The translations under genes and the position numbers were made by a program. Positions 1 to 13,428 of a stretch of DNA of 64,000 nucleotides are shown here, one piece after another. Origin of the DNA: Lanius collurio (taxonomy: Eukaryota > Chordata > Aves > Passeriformes > Laniidae). How positions within the stretch are numbered: the first letter of the stretch is position 1; every line of letters starts with the position of its first letter. The DNA lies in NCBI GenBank assembly GCA_020086605.1, contig JACBWW010000045.1, positions 1,553,319 to 1,617,318 of the forward strand, in the 5' to 3' direction. The notes beneath the pieces were generated by a model. It was not told the origin of the DNA. It saw only the letters and a list, made by a program, of their open reading frames with translations, and searched no databases.

Positions 1-856
1 GAGGGTGAAGTATGTCCATGGACAAGCACAAGCTCAAAGACTCCCCAGAACAAGAAGACACGTGAGGCTCAGCTCAGCAGAGCCCAGTGGGCAGTCTGAG
101 GAGTGGGCATATCTGATGAGCCCACAGAGCCCCTCGTGCCTGGCATGTTTCAGCAGGGTGGAGGGGAGGACTGTCCACAGCTGCTTGTACCACTCTGGGC
201 CCTGCTGGTTCAGGGCAGAACAGTGGACAAAGCCATCATTTCATTCCTTACAGCCTGCCTTGCCCTTGACTCTCTTGATCTCTTTGAGGCAAATATCAAA
301 TAAAGCCACACTGAAAACAAACTACCACGGATTTATGACTTCAGGTCTTAATTAGATGGTTCTTTTGTAGCTGCTCATTCACTTGCAACATTCTTGGCTC
401 CAGGGAGAGCCTAGAAGCAGGTAATACACATAGAATTGCTCTCCTGGTGGGTGACTCCCTCGGGTCTGGTGAGAGATCCCTCATCATATCACTACTGGAA
501 GCAGAGAGGTGAGGAGGGCTGGGCTGCCATGACCCAGCCAGGAGCCAGCAGGGTCCCTCAGGCAGCTGGTGAATATCCCTTGAATCTGGCTCAGCTTCAG
601 CTCAAGATTTTCCAACTTGGCTTGAGCCTGGGCAGCAAAGGAGTCATAGCAGGGAATCACTATGAGACACCTGCTCTGGCAATGAATACATCTCAGCCCT
701 CTGTGTAAAACTCCATGGCAAGAGGAGCCAGCCCTGATCAGGCTCCTGTCTAACGAGAAGCATTTCTTGGTATCATAGTCTTTTTTGAGTCAAGGAAAAG
801 CAGACAGTCCTTTCAGGTCTGTCCTAACTGTTACCCTAGCTAGTTAGGATTTCCAT
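1..856. other. Intergenic flank, no gene recognised
   Basis: The open frames in this stretch are short and resemble no family I know. I see no splice-bounded exon, structured RNA or repeat family. It is the distal end of the upstream flank of AR, more than 43 kb from the AR start. Confidence 0.5.
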
Positions 857-985
857 TGAATCACAGAACCATTTAGATTGGAAAGGACCTTTAAGATCAT
901 CAAGTCTAACCATTACCCCAGGCCTTGCACACACAATATTACCCTAGATTGTGTGAGGGTTCAGATCCAGCTGCCTTCTGCAGAG
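857..985 (-). repeat. CR1 LINE 3' tail fragment
   Basis: The plus strand reads as the reverse complement of a CR1 3' end: a 'tcacagaacc' start, then 'gattggaaaggaccttta' and 'gatcatcaagtctaacc'. In CR1 the 3' end has the form TTGGACTNGATGATCTTNAAGGTCCTTTCCAACC, so this copy is on the minus strand with its 3' end at the left. Only the terminal part is clear, and the right boundary is approximate because the match fades after about 925. It is 5'-truncated, as CR1 copies usually are, and non-coding. Confidence 0.75.
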
Positions 986-2167
986 AGAAGGTAGGGTTGG
1001 ATTCAAACAAGATTCTTCTGCAAAATAAGAAACCCAACAAAACAAGATTTCCTTCCTAGAAGCTCTTAAGTGCAAGTATCCTTCATCCTTTGCACTGTCC
1101 TGCCTGTCTCACCAGTGAGTATGTGTGAAAGCAAAGTATGTTTTATTCAGGGGGAAAGGAATGATTCCCTGAATGTACAACCAGTAATTCCTCTCTATCA
1201 CGCTGCAGAGTTTGACACTGTGATTCCCCAGCTGTCACCATCATCTGCCATGAATAATCATCTCTCTCACATCATGTTAAATATCACATTTTCTTACATC
1301 CCCTTTCCACTACTGATTTTCTTGTAGGAAAAATGTCTTTGCTCAGGGGGCATACCTGGATGGTCTGCAGGATGGACTCATGGAAGATGAACTGCTCTCT
1401 CTCTAAAATCCCCTTACTCTGACACCCACGGTGGTGTCCAACACACACTTCCCTTTTCACTCAGGGGCAAGATGTCGCAAATGCCAGGGAAGATCTGCAT
1501 CTCCTTTGAATTTCTGTTCTTTGGCTGAGCAGAAACCCCTTGAACCCGCTTCCCAAAATTTTCTGGCCGTGTGACACCTGTATAATACCAGCAGTTACAA
1601 AAAGAAAAGTGATTTCCAGCTGCATTTACTAGCCAATTAAAAAAAATCAATCCTGTTTACAATAATTCAGAAGGAGGGGTCTGAGATACTTATGGTTCGT
1701 ATTAAATGAGCAGTTCCTTTTTGGTCACATCTGGCTCACTAGAGGCAAATTTGAACCTGGTTACATCAGTTCCCTTTTACAGGAAAGTGTTCCTGACCCA
1801 GGTGGTGGGTTTGCAGTGAATGGTCTAAGCCCAGGTTTCTGGCTGTGCATTCAGATCACCTGTTTTCATATTCATCCTATTTCCCTCTCACTTGCATGTT
1901 TTAATCTTCACATTGTAGCCAAAACAAATTAAATTGACAAATAGAACTTGACCCACTCATTCAGTTTATTGGCAAGTTTCCTTATTAAAGAAAAGATAAG
2001 TGAAAACATAAAACAAATTATGCAGATAAGTATCAGAGAAGTCAAAGCTAATCCTATCTCAGCATGTTCATGTGAGTGACTGGCACAGAATGCACTCTGT
2101 TGGACTGAGCCAGCAAATTTCAACATGAGTTTCTATTCCTTTTTCTTCTTCTCCACGTCCTCCTTAC

Positions 2168-2585
2168 ACACAGAACTACAAAAGCATTGAGGTTGGAAAA
2201 GTACTCTGAGATCATCGAGTCCAGCTGCTCCTGCAGCACTGACAAGGCCCCCACTAAGCCATGTGCCCAGGTGCCACATGCACATGCCTGTTAAATCCCT
2301 CCAGGGATGAGGGCTCCCCCACTGCCCTGGGCAGCTGTGACAGGGCTGGACAGTCCTTCCTGGAAAGAAATTTTTCTAATATCCAACCTAAACTTCCCCT
2401 GGTGCAATTTGAGGCTGTTTTCCCTTGTCCTGGCACCTGTTACCTGGGAAGAGAGACTGACTCCCACTTGGCTACAGCCTCCTGTCAGGGAGTTCCTGAG
2501 CCTCATTTTCTCCAGGCTAACCCTGCCCAGCCCCCTCAGCTGCTCCCCATGGGACCTGTGCTCTTCCTCCTTGTTCCCTCCCTAA
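2168..2585 (-). repeat. CR1 LINE 3' fragment, about 0.4 kb
   Basis: From the left it carries, on the minus strand, the landmarks of a CR1 tail: 'gcattgaggttggaaaag', 'gatcatcgagtccagctg', 'cctccagggatgagggctcc', 'tttctaatatccaacctaa' and 'ttcctgagcctcattttctc'. These run in the expected order for several hundred bases. It is one of the longer CR1 remnants in the window. The reading frames across it are broken, and nothing suggests it is still active. Confidence 0.88.
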
Positions 2586-3219
2586 TTTGATTTTTCACAG
2601 AAAATCTTTCACAGCAATATTTCTAGGTTCATCAGACATGTTGTTGTGTCACTTCAGAGGGACGTGTGTCTGAACTCCACGACCGGCTGCGCCTGTGAAA
2701 TCCCAGGGAAGCAAACAAAGTCGGGCTTCAGTGGAGCTCATCACAGGGACCACAGCTGAGGGATCACCTTGCAACAAAGGGAAACTCACCAAGCATGGAG
2801 AAGGGCTGATAACACCATTGATAGAGTGACAATGACATCAGCAAACAGCTGAGAGAATGTGGAACTTGGATTCTAACTGGACTGGGTGTGTCTTACTCAG
2901 TAACTAAAGCAATTGACAAACCCTTTGGTTTCCAGAAAATGCCATCAGCTTCCTCAGGACAGCACTCAGTTGCCAATTCCCATTCTCTTCTGCTACAGAT
3001 GCCAACCCAGCTTGGAGTGAGAGGACAAGCTAGTGCAGGCAGGTGGCTGCAGGAGGACGCTGCAGGATGGAGCAGAACCACTCCTGAGCACAAGGACCTG
3101 TGTGAGCCCACTGCCCAGGCCCCAGCAGCTTGGGCACAGCACCCTGATGTCCACGTCGCTGCATGTGCTGTGTGGATGTTGAGAGCAGCAGAATTCTGGA
3201 GTGTCCTGAAGCTTGTTCA

Positions 3220-3285
3220 GAGCTGTGACTCTCCCTGCCAAACCATGGGAGCTGTGACTCTCCCTGCCAAACCATGGGAGCTGTG
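3220..3285. repeat. 29-bp exact tandem duplication
   Basis: Two identical 29-bp units (3220-3248 and 3249-3277) starting 'gagctgtgactctccctgcc' are followed by the first eight bases of a third. The lack of differences between units points to a recent duplication, a length polymorphism or an assembly artefact. It lies in a 159-codon open frame (2888-3367) that I do not recognise and do not call as a gene. Confidence 0.9.
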
Positions 3286-4295
3286 TCCCTCGGTACCACA
3301 GGCAGCATGTGCAAGCTGCAATCTTGAACAAACTGGAATGATCTTGCACACTATTCCCACCCTATGATAAAAAAGAAGAGGCAGAAGAAAATCAAGATGC
3401 TTGAAACAACATTTCTAATGCCTTCCAAGCAATTCACAGCAAGTTTATCTGCTCTCCGTGAAGGTTAATATTGTGGTTTATATTTTGCATAAATGTACAC
3501 ATTAAGAGCCTCTTCTCTGGCCAATAAACATTTGAAAAACTGCTTCTTGAAAAATATCTTTTATGGAGTATTAGGTCTCGTCAGAACAGAGACATATGTC
3601 TTCAGAACTCATCATCAGTTTAGCACTTCAGAGGTTGCCTCTCACTGCATCTTTTATCTTGAGTAGCAGTAAAAAATGGATCTATTCCCTAGCTGTTTTC
3701 CTTTTTGCCTAACTTCAAGCTTGACTGGAACTTTTACAAATTGTAATAGTTAAATATATTTTTTTCTCCACAGTTTGTCTGGCCCAATAAGAAATATAAG
3801 TGCCAAACCATTGCAAGGAAATTTGCCTGCATGTATCTGTGACCCAGCTGGGAGTAGGGAGTGCTCTCACACAGACCCCTCTCCTCCTCTGGGAGTGGGC
3901 TCCTGGAGCTTCCTTACGAAAGCAGGATGCATCCAAACAGCCTGACAGAAGGGCCTGTAAAGGGACATGCCCAGGGGAGGGATAAGTAGCAGGGATTTTC
4001 ACTCATCCCATCTCAGGATGAATTAACACCTGCACTAACAATTCCTGTGTCAGTCACTGACAAAGGCAGTGACATGGGAATGGTACAAATCTGCAAACAC
4101 CGTAACAGAGGAGGTGCCTTGTGCCAGGAAAACCCCAGAACTGACTCCCCCCTAAATTTCATCTCTGTGTGTGCACAGATACAGTAAAGCAAATCAGAGA
4201 CCCTCCCAGCCCGCACACTCTGAGACATATGCTCTCACCACCCGAGAGTCATGATGAGTGTTTGGGACAGAACTATACCAGTGCAGTGAGAAGAT

Positions 4296-4442
4296 TGGGC
4301 TCCAAGTGTCCAAGGCCAGGTTGGATGGGGCTTGGAGCAACCAGGTCTGGTGGAAGGTGCCCCTGCCTGTGCCAGAAGGTTGGAATAAGATGATCCTTCA
4401 GGCCCCTTCCAACCCAAACCCTTCCCTTCTATGCCTCTATGA
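4296..4442 (+). repeat. CR1 LINE 3' tail fragment
   Basis: Plus-strand CR1 end with the usual order of landmarks: 'ccaaggccaggttggatggg', 'cttggagcaaccaggtctgg', 'tggaaggtgcccctgcc', 'gatgatccttcaggcccctt' and 'ccaacccaaac', ending in a degenerate 'ctatgcctctatgaca' tail that matches the CR1 terminal octamer repeats. It is 5'-truncated and non-coding. Confidence 0.88.
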
Positions 4443-5623
4443 CATATTTTCCCAGTGCAAAGGGTCAGACAACATGCAAATAACTGTCTCACTGAAGGAA
4501 TGATTCACTGAAGAAATGGAGATGCTGCAGAGCTGCCTGTGGTGAGCAAAAGGTCCCCACAGCACAGAGCTTGTCACAGTCAGCACTGCATTGAAATGTG
4601 CTAATTACTGCGACTGTGCTCCCAGGATCACTGGTATTCCTGGAGCAGGCTGGGCATGGGAGCGCCATTCTTTATTACCAAACTTTGCCAAAACTTGTGC
4701 ACTAGACCTGCATCCTGGCAGCTGACCCAGGTAAACACATGTACAGTAAATCAGGTCCATTACAAAATAATTCCTGTGCTTTTTGTGGTGCACCTCTGTC
4801 CCAGTGGAATAGGAAACATTCTTAAAAGGCAGCACTGCACACTGCCAGCTTCCCCTATGCTGCAGGCACAGCAGTGAGCATATTCTAGAGCAGAGGAAGG
4901 CAGAGGAGCAGTGTGAGAAGGTTCTCCTAGTTCTGTTCAAAATGCACACCAAAGCAAGTGTGTATTTTACTGAGAGCAGTAAAAGACACTTCAGTGATTA
5001 TTATTCTACAGAAGACACTTTCTGTTGCCCAAATCTTTTGTATTACCTTTGCTGATTTAACTGCTGGATGTCTGTGATTCCAAGAGGCTCAGCACAGCAG
5101 TATCACACCATCTCCATTTCCCAATAAACTGATATGATCAAAGCTGGAGGGTAACTCGTAGGTGTTCGGGGATTGCCACACTCAGAGCTGACAGTAGACT
5201 GAGCACAGGATGCCATTGCACGCCCTGTGCCAGGGCTTCTGCCAGCCAGACTGATCAAAGGGACTGAGGTTGTACCTTTGCCCCCGCGACTCCCCTGGGA
5301 TTACAGCCCTGCCCACCCCAAGGCACTGAGTCAGAGCTTCCAGGGGTCATAAAGGCAAAATTAATTTGGTCTGAAAGTCATGCTGAGAAGACAATGAGAG
5401 GGAGAGGCCGTGTCCCCAAGGAGAGGGAAACCGGCATCATCCACGGCACTGGTGTCCCTGCAGGGCTGTGTCTCCCTCCCTCTGCTCTCTCCTCCACCTT
5501 CAACTCCCTCAGCCTTGTTGCACAAGACAGCAACAGGCCAGAGAAGGGTCAAGTATAGTAAGCCTTGCTGAGGAAATTCTTTTTCTTAAGGCCAGTTGCT
5601 ATGTACCATAAGGGTTAACCTAG

Positions 5624-6252
5624 TGCCTTGGTTTGAGACAGGTTTGGGAGGAAATGTCCTGTAATGAATGTCTCCTCATAAGAAGGCAGGTTTCAGCACT
5701 GCTTCCCCCACTGATAGAGAAAGAATTTCTTGGATGAAAGTGAAAAAAACTATTTATTCAACAAGCAGAGTGCCAGCAGGGCAAAGAAAAAAAAAAGAGT
5801 AATATTAGATAATAAACCTCCTCCCTGCGGAGAAAGCTGGTGGATTTAGAGTTCCCTCTGTAGAGTTCCCTCTGCAGCTGGCTCGGCCCCTCCTGAGGTC
5901 GGAGGCTGGGATGCAGCATCCCCTCAGCCTCCCTGCTGGTCCACGAAGTCTGATGATCTGGTTCTGGGATTGGAGCTAGGCCAAACTGTTCCAAAAGAAG
6001 AAGTTCCAGAGGATTTTGGTATGCAGTCCTGGGAAATTTCCTGCCTCAGTAAAAGCAGGAAGGTGCTCCCTCAGCTCTGCTGGGGTGAGAACATGGGGGA
6101 ATGTGTGAGTCCTTGATCACAAACCAGTCTGAAGAATTCACATGGCTTCTCTCCCCCCTCTCCTGGACTCAACTTAAAGCTATGGGACCCATTTCTGGGC
6201 ATAAAGCAGATGATAGGGAAATACAGTATTATCATAAAATCAGCCCAAGACA
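5624..6252 (-). mobile_element. Solo LTR of an avian ERVL-like element
   Basis: The 629-bp segment begins TGCCTTGGTTTGAGACAGG and ends in CA (6251-6252), so it has the TG...CA ends of a retroviral LTR. It is flanked by CCTAG (5619-5623) and ACTAG (6253-6257), a 5-bp target-site duplication with one mismatch. The start resembles the LTR at 51918. On the minus strand an AATAAA signal falls at 5753-5758, which favours minus orientation. No internal retroviral genes adjoin it, so it is a solo LTR left by recombination between LTRs. An imperfect 15-bp duplication ('agagttccctctg') lies near 5848-5878. The 5-bp duplication fits ERVL; family assignment is inferred. Confidence 0.68.
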
Positions 6253-6257
6253 ACTAG

Positions 6258-9200
6258 GCACAACATAATTAAGAAAAAAAACATTAAAAATATCAGTGGA
6301 GAGATATTTCCCACACCTATCTATGTGCATTTAATTTAAAAGAGCTTGTCTGGGCATGCTCTAAAGCTGGGAGAGAAAATGAGAGATCCCTCTTCCAGCT
6401 TTGGCACCGCTGCAGTTCTCAGGTCAGTCCCATTCCCTCCACAGTGATGGTATGGGGGAACTGGGACCATGACCCCAAGAGTTGGAGCAGATCAGTTTTT
6501 AAGCCCTACAAGAAGATACCAAAGGCTTGGATAATAAGCTAACATTTGTTAACATAATTTAAATACCCAAGAAAAAAGCCAGCAACTTTCACATTGCTGA
6601 GATATTTTTGCTGTGAATGATGAAACAGGAATGTCTTGGCTTCTGGGTCTGGGGATGCTTGTACAACTGTGATTGGTGCAGGATCACTCTTCTGTGTCCC
6701 TCTTCTCTATCACTTCTTTCTCCAGAAATCAATGTTGAACACAGAGATAATTGAATCTTGTAATTCAATCTCATCCTATGGAAGGCAGTGTTTTAACTCT
6801 GATTTGTGAGTGCTGATAACACTTTGAAATAAAAAGCTCAAGCACTATGAACATTGTGCATCCTGTACCTCAAGCAGCTATTTCAATATTAAACAGTTAT
6901 TTCTAGTAACAATCAATAATCATGGAATTGCTCTTCCAGGAGTAGGGCATGAAAAGGATTGCTCCTTTTCATTTGTTCATTAAACTGCATTAACAAAAAA
7001 ATTCTGTGCCCATATATCTCCTTGTTGTGCCTGGCTTTACGTGGATCCAGCCATGGATCTCTGAAATATCCCTGTCTAGCATTAATGGAGATAAATAAAC
7101 CTATCTCAGATTTAAAAAAAAGTACATGATCATCAGCCCATAGATTTTAGTTGTATTATTTTGGTGTTTTATAGGCAGAAAAAATACTGCAGTCACAGTT
7201 ACAAACTTGGTATAAAATAAACTTTAAAGAAGGGAAAGAACTCAAACCCACATCCTGGTAGCAGTGAGATATTTGTTAAAATCCCCCAAGGTTATTTCCA
7301 ATGAACTTTCTCCTTACCCCATATCACAAATTTCCTTGTACAGAGAAGGGAATTGGTTAAATATCTTGCAGGAAGATGAAATACTGAGTTTCTTCAAGAA
7401 ACAGGAGAAGCTCAGGGCGACACCTGCATGAGCCTTGTGCTGCAGCTGGATTGTCACTGACTTGGCCAACACACGGAATTTCATCACTAAGTGTGCAGAT
7501 TTTAGTTTCAGCTCTAGGTGCCAGATGACCACATCCAAACCTCAGTCTCATTGGTTTGTTGTTTGGAAAGCAGAAATTTAAAGCTCCCCTGGTTGCACAG
7601 GACAACCAAAAAATGATCCAAAAGATCAACACCAGTGAATTGTTTTTTCTCCACTGAGCTCTTTTCAGAAAGCTGAATAATGAGTGATACTTAAGCCCTG
7701 TGCTGTCTCTCGGCACTTTGACAGGCTGGGCAACAGCTTCACTATTTATTTTCCCTGCAAGAACACCCCAGCAGTGCATGCATCAACAGTGCCCTTTTCT
7801 CACCTGTGTGCCAAGGGAGGGAGGCCTGACTGCCCACAGTGCTGCTCTGTCCTGACAGCCATGTGTGAGCATCCTCCTCCTCCTCTCCTGAGCCTGGGGA
7901 GCACCATTCAGCTGCGGCTCAGCAGCACAGGTCTGACAGGATCCTGCTCAGTACAAACCTTGCACAGTCAGTGCTGTCAGTGACAGATGAGAGAGAGCTC
8001 CTGTAATGCCCTCGTGGAAAGCAACGCTTCCCTGTGAGGTCAGGCAGGATCCATCCGTGTGCTGCTGCCAGGCTAGCAGGCAGGAGCATGGGAGGCAGTC
8101 AAGGGGATGGAGCAGCAGCAATGAATAGACAATGTGTGAGTGTCAGGGTGCTGTTGGGAGCGATGAAGAGGGATGTGGTATGAACCCCAGCAATTAAATT
8201 GGGTGGTAGGGCTCAGAAATAGCTCGTTCTCCAGGGATGCTGCCTTGCAGCTTGCATGGTGAGTGCTTGAAGCCTTACAGAATTGTTTTTCTTCGGAGGT
8301 GAAAATGATGATGTGAGTCAGATCTTTCTTCAGCTCATTCCCTTCCAGTTACAGGTGTTGAAAGTTCTGTTTCTGTAAACAAGGGAAAGGTCAGCAATAG
8401 CTAGCTATTTCCATGCTGGCAGTTTTCAAGCACACTTTCCTAGCCAGTTCTTCAGGGCCCTGAAGCCCTTTTTGTTCTCTCCTCCAGTGAGTTTTGAGGC
8501 TTTCCAGCTGCCTTCTTCCCTGAACTCAGATAAAACTGCAATGCCCCATGAGCATTGGTAGCCAGTTTCTTAGGAAAATGTCTGGGTTTGGCACAGTTAT
8601 TTCTGGTTCAGTTCTTGTAAAGCAACATTTCACCTCAGGTGACAGTCTCTTCTGTTCATACTCTTGTCACAGCAAAGTGTCCAGCAGTGCCTTTGGTTGG
8701 TCAGGATGAGGGGCACCACCTCTCCCATTAGCCTGAGCAGGATCTTTGGTTCCCAACACCCCGCTGGTGATAATCAACATCATTAACATCATTAACATCA
8801 TTACTCTTGTCACATGGCTCCTTTTCCATGTGGAGGCAGACTTAAATTGCGATTTCTACCATTGCTAAGGAGCTGCATGAAAGAGGGCTCCTTGTTCAGT
8901 GGGAGACATCCATCACACTGTTACATGGCTGGAGAAACAGTGGTGTGAGAAAAGGACTTATTTTCCAAAAGTGGATCTTTACCATGCCCTGTAGCTGAAT
9001 TACATTTTGGAGCAAGCACACGAGCCACAGATAATAGATATCCTACTTTAGAGCAGAGTTTATGACAAAATAAAGCTGAAATTAAACCCAGTAGAGATTA
9101 AAACCCTAAGGGGACAGACATCTGTCAGTGGCAGAAGAGCAGAAGGTAATGGAAGGTAGCAGAGGGTTATGCTACAGACATGGAGGAAGGAGAAGAACCA

Positions 9201-12200
9201 GATCTGAGGAGATGGAAGCAGCAGGACTTGCTGACTGATTTCCTTCTCAAAGTTCTAGGCAAACTCCAGCACACGCCAAGGCAATCAGGGACACCGAATG
9301 TAAAATTGCATTGTTTTGTAGCTAAAGCCTTCATTTCAATCTCATACACCTGAATCTGTACAGATTAAACCAACAACCTGCCAGCAGCACATAAATCGCT
9401 GTGGATTTATGCCTGGGGGTGGCTGCTTCACTTCAGAACTTGCAGCAGGGTTGGGAAAAGCCTAAAGCTCTTGGAGCTAGTGTGGAGTGGGGGCTGTTGG
9501 ATGTGCTGTATTGAACCCCCTCACTCCTCTGGAAGTGGCTCAGCTCCACCAGAGGCAGAGGGAGTTCTGCAAGGAGCAGCAGTGAGTAGTTCTGTGTCCA
9601 TCCTCCCTAATGCCTGCCTCTGTGCTGAATCCTACAAATTGCCAATGAAATCCTGCCTGAGGCAAGAGAGGAGATTTTGGAGGACTGGCAGATTCCTGCT
9701 GAGGCTCCCCAGAGGTGCTCAGGTGGGCCAAACAAACCCCAGGCTGCTCTGCTCGGGGGGTGCCAGGACATGTGCAGCCACGCTGTGCAGGGCCAGGCTC
9801 GTCAGGGAGGCAGCCACAGGAGCCTGCAGCATTCACTGTGCCAGGGCATCCTCACAGGGCCATGGACTGGCAGGAGCCCTCAGCCTCTGGGAAGGAAACC
9901 AAAGAAAGGAAGCCAAAGCAAACCCAGAGGATTGTGTGAATTCCTGATCACCACTGGGAAGAGTTCAGAAGCGTGGACCAGCTGAGGGACCAGATGTGCA
10001 CAGTGACAGACAGATGCTTGTGTCATGGAAAAGGCATCCTGGCCTCTTTGGAAAAAGGCATCTTTTTGTTCTAGAAAGACAGCTGTGTAGTGAAGAACTG
10101 ATGGGAGAACATAAAACTGCCTGAGGAGCTTGGAAGGATGAGGGTGAGTGAATTGAGCAGAAGGTAAGGAATTGTTCCAGCACAGGAACAGGATGGGCAG
10201 GGAGACACTGGTAACAAAGATGCTGTGTACAGATGCAAAATCCTGAGCAACTTAGAGCCCCCAAAGCCCATGATCTTCTGACACACAAAACAAGACATCA
10301 TTTCCTCAAGTAGTGTCTAGCTTTGACTGTCACTTCAACAGAGTTACAGAGGATTTAAGGCAGAAAAATAAAGTGTCACAATAATGAAAGTATAGCACTT
10401 CCATGGTGAAGGGAATGCAGAAAACAGTATCAGTGATGTGGCTTTGTGAGAAGGTTCTCAAAATGTAGAAGCAAAGAAATCTGGGGGGTTCTGCCACTCT
10501 TTGCTACAGAAATGGCAAAGGTAGGAAAAACAACAACAAAATAAAGAAAAGAATTGAAGAAGGATTTAATTGAAGGAGAATTAAAGATATTTTAAACACT
10601 TTTGCAAAGTATATTTAAATGAGAAGTTCTGAACTGTTCCCAGAACCACAAGTTTACCCCACCCTTCCCCTTTGCCCCAGCTGAGGCACACTTGGGCCCA
10701 TTTAACCACTGTAAGAGTTTGCTGTTGTGCACATAGGGGACATGAGAGCCGTGGGAATAGTAGGGTGAGAGACTGGGAAGAGAGAAGTTGAGTGAAGTGA
10801 AGGTGATCACCCAGTGCTTTATGTTAAACCAGCACAATCTGTATGGAATGTTCATGGAAGCAAGAGGAGGCAGTGAGCAGAGTGACCAGAACTTCTCATA
10901 TGCCAGATCTTCACTGATTCCCAAGTCCTTCATGGCAGTTTGAAGTTAGGCCTGTGCCCTCCTCTGAGATGTCTCCGTTTGCTGAGAGTGGAACAAACAG
11001 TCCTGAAGTTTAACTTTTTTCTTTCATTTCTGTCTAATTTTCTCTAGTTCTTCCAAATATTGGCATCCTGTTCTATCCCTCTTGGGGAGCCCTTGAGTCT
11101 GCACTGATTGTTTGTGGTGAGAGACAGCCCATAAGCATGCCGGGATATTTTTGAGCTAGTGCTATTAAAAGCAATATAAAAACTTAATGGCCCTTTAGTC
11201 CCCACTTCTTTTTTGAATTTTACATCATCATAACATGTTTCCCCTCGATGGAGTAGTATTTATGCTCCCTATTTCATACATAAGTTGCAGACAGTTGTCA
11301 ACTCAGAACAAAAGCAAGATGGCAACATTACCCATGCAAGTGCTTTAGCTAAATGCTTCCTTGATTGTTCCCAAAAGAAAAAGAAAAGACGGTGTGTAGC
11401 CATAATGTTCATCTGGAAAATTTCTGATCTTTAGCTTTAGTCAAACTAATTAGGAACACACTACTTCTGTGACTGCTCGATGTGGATTTTTTTCCTATTG
11501 CAGCAGTCTGTGCACATCACCCTTGGAAGGATGTTCAAATCAAGGGCAGCATTCCCAGAAAGATGCTCCAGTGTACACCCCAAGGGGTGAAATCTTGAAG
11601 AAATAATTTACTGTCAGGCTGAATGAAATAAGTCTATAATTAAACTTTACAAATTGCTAAGTTTAACTGAGAAATGGTCTAAAATTCAGACCACTGAGGG
11701 GTTGCTAAAAGCATTCCTAACAGTGGAAACTGTTGTGGTTTTTTCAGATTTATTTTTCTATGTCTTTCTTAAGCAGATGCTCAAAGGTGTCCACTGTAGT
11801 TCAGCAAGTAAAAGAGCAGTGCTCTGAGGTGGGAACTGGCTGCATTCTGTGACCTCTTTTTTTTCTTTTCCCCATTATTTTGCTTTTGACCTTCACCCAA
11901 GAAAAATTCACTGGTTGATTAGGCTAGAAGGAACATGCCCCTGTTTCCCAGGCAGGATCAGTGATTTAGGTATTAGAGAAGAACTCTTAGTGTACAGGAT
12001 TTGTAAGTTAGGTGGTTCAGCATACCTCAGCAAGAGGCACAATTAAAGCTCAGTCACAGCAGCATTAGATTCAGTGGCACTGATACCCCCTGACCAGTTT
12101 GGACATGGCAGGTTGATTCCATCTTTGAGTTAAATCCCAAATGAAAGAACAGAACTTTTCTTGCTGCAGATTTCCTTAATCAGCTGCTGACCAAAGACAA

Positions 12201-13251
12201 AAATTCCCAGCCAGAAAATTATCCTCCAGTCAAAATTTGTTGTTTGCTGAAGATTTTGGAGATGTCCAGCCTGCTGTGGACTATATTTAGTCACTTTCTG
12301 CTTTCCCTGTTCTCACATGTATCTTAAAATTCCTGATAAGGAATAGAAGGAAAAGAACCAAATGCCACAGCGGGAGATTATTGGCTTGGCTGAAACTAAA
12401 CAAGTCTGGAAGTCTCCATGGAAACTGAGATCCCAATAACACCCTAAAGGAAAAGTTTTCCCATCACTCTTTGGATATTTCAGCAACAGGAATTCCAAAT
12501 AAGTCTTTGAACTGTCTGACAACCTTTGTCTGTTCAATATGAGCATCCTGTGATCCCAAGCCATGTATCAATTCAGGTTTTTGGGAGACAAAGAACATTA
12601 GCTTGGTTTAGGACAATGCAATCATGATACATTCGTTTCATCATGTGAAAGATGGCATAGTGTAGTCATGCAATTAAATTCAGGAGTTCCTTTTCTGATT
12701 CCTAGAGAGTTTCAGGTGCTTTTTTCTTGCCAAAGAGGATTAGGTTGTAGATTCCATTCCACATTCAAAAAAGATGAACAGAATTTGGTTCTAGCACATA
12801 CCTGGATGAGATCAATGAGAGCTCCATCACATTTTAGTCTACCAGTGAGTCGCTGAGTGGCTCGAGCCACTTGCTAATAATTTTCATCTTGCGTGCATCA
12901 CTGTATTTTGTTGGCCTTTGTAACCCAGGATGGAGAGTCTTGTTAGAGTGATGTCCTTGTAGCTCAACTAAGTATGGGTAAAGCCTCAAATCACATCACT
13001 TAGAGGGGCTGCTCTTCAAAGGAAATGCAAACTGGCCAGAGAGTCTGTACACAGAGTAACATAAATCATCAGAGAGCCTTTTACTCGCCTTTATAACCTA
13101 CAGAGACAGAGAACTGTGGTAAATCCATGCAATGCTGTTGCACAGAAGGGAGTAATCAATTCTGTTGGTTCATCTTGGGTAAGACAAGAAATAATGTAGG
13201 TAAACTTGCAGTGAGAAAGATTAAAACAAGACATAAAATAAAACAAAAGTA
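6258..13251. other. Intergenic, mostly unique sequence
   Basis: About 7 kb of AT-leaning sequence. I see no exon with convincing splice sites and homology, and no clear repeat apart from a 9-bp unit repeated three times at 8776-8802. The longest open frame on the plus strand (9471-9947, 158 codons) resembles no family I know and looks like chance. Confidence 0.45.
8776..8802. repeat. Three 9-bp tandem units
   Basis: Three perfect copies of 'aacatcatt' stand in a row. It is a short tandem repeat with no evident function. Confidence 0.9.
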
Positions 13252-13428
13252 TTGGCAAAGGACAATGAAAGCCTTGGAATAGATTGTCTGGGGAGGTGGT
13301 GAAGTCTGTTCCTGGGTGTCTTTAAGAGAAGGTCAGGCATGCTTGGTTTTGATTAGATTTGGTGTGTGGTAAAAAGATGGATTATTCATTCTCTTAGGCC
13401 CCTTCTGCTTTTTGTGAATCTGTTATTT
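13252..13428 (+). repeat. CR1 LINE 3' fragment
   Basis: A plus-strand CR1 end that matches the element's terminal region: 'gccttggaatagattgtctg', 'gggaggtggtgaagtctgt', 'gtctttaagagaaggtcagg', then 'ttggttttgattagatttgg' and 'cttaggccccttctgc'. It is diverged and 5'-truncated. The left boundary is approximate. Confidence 0.75.
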
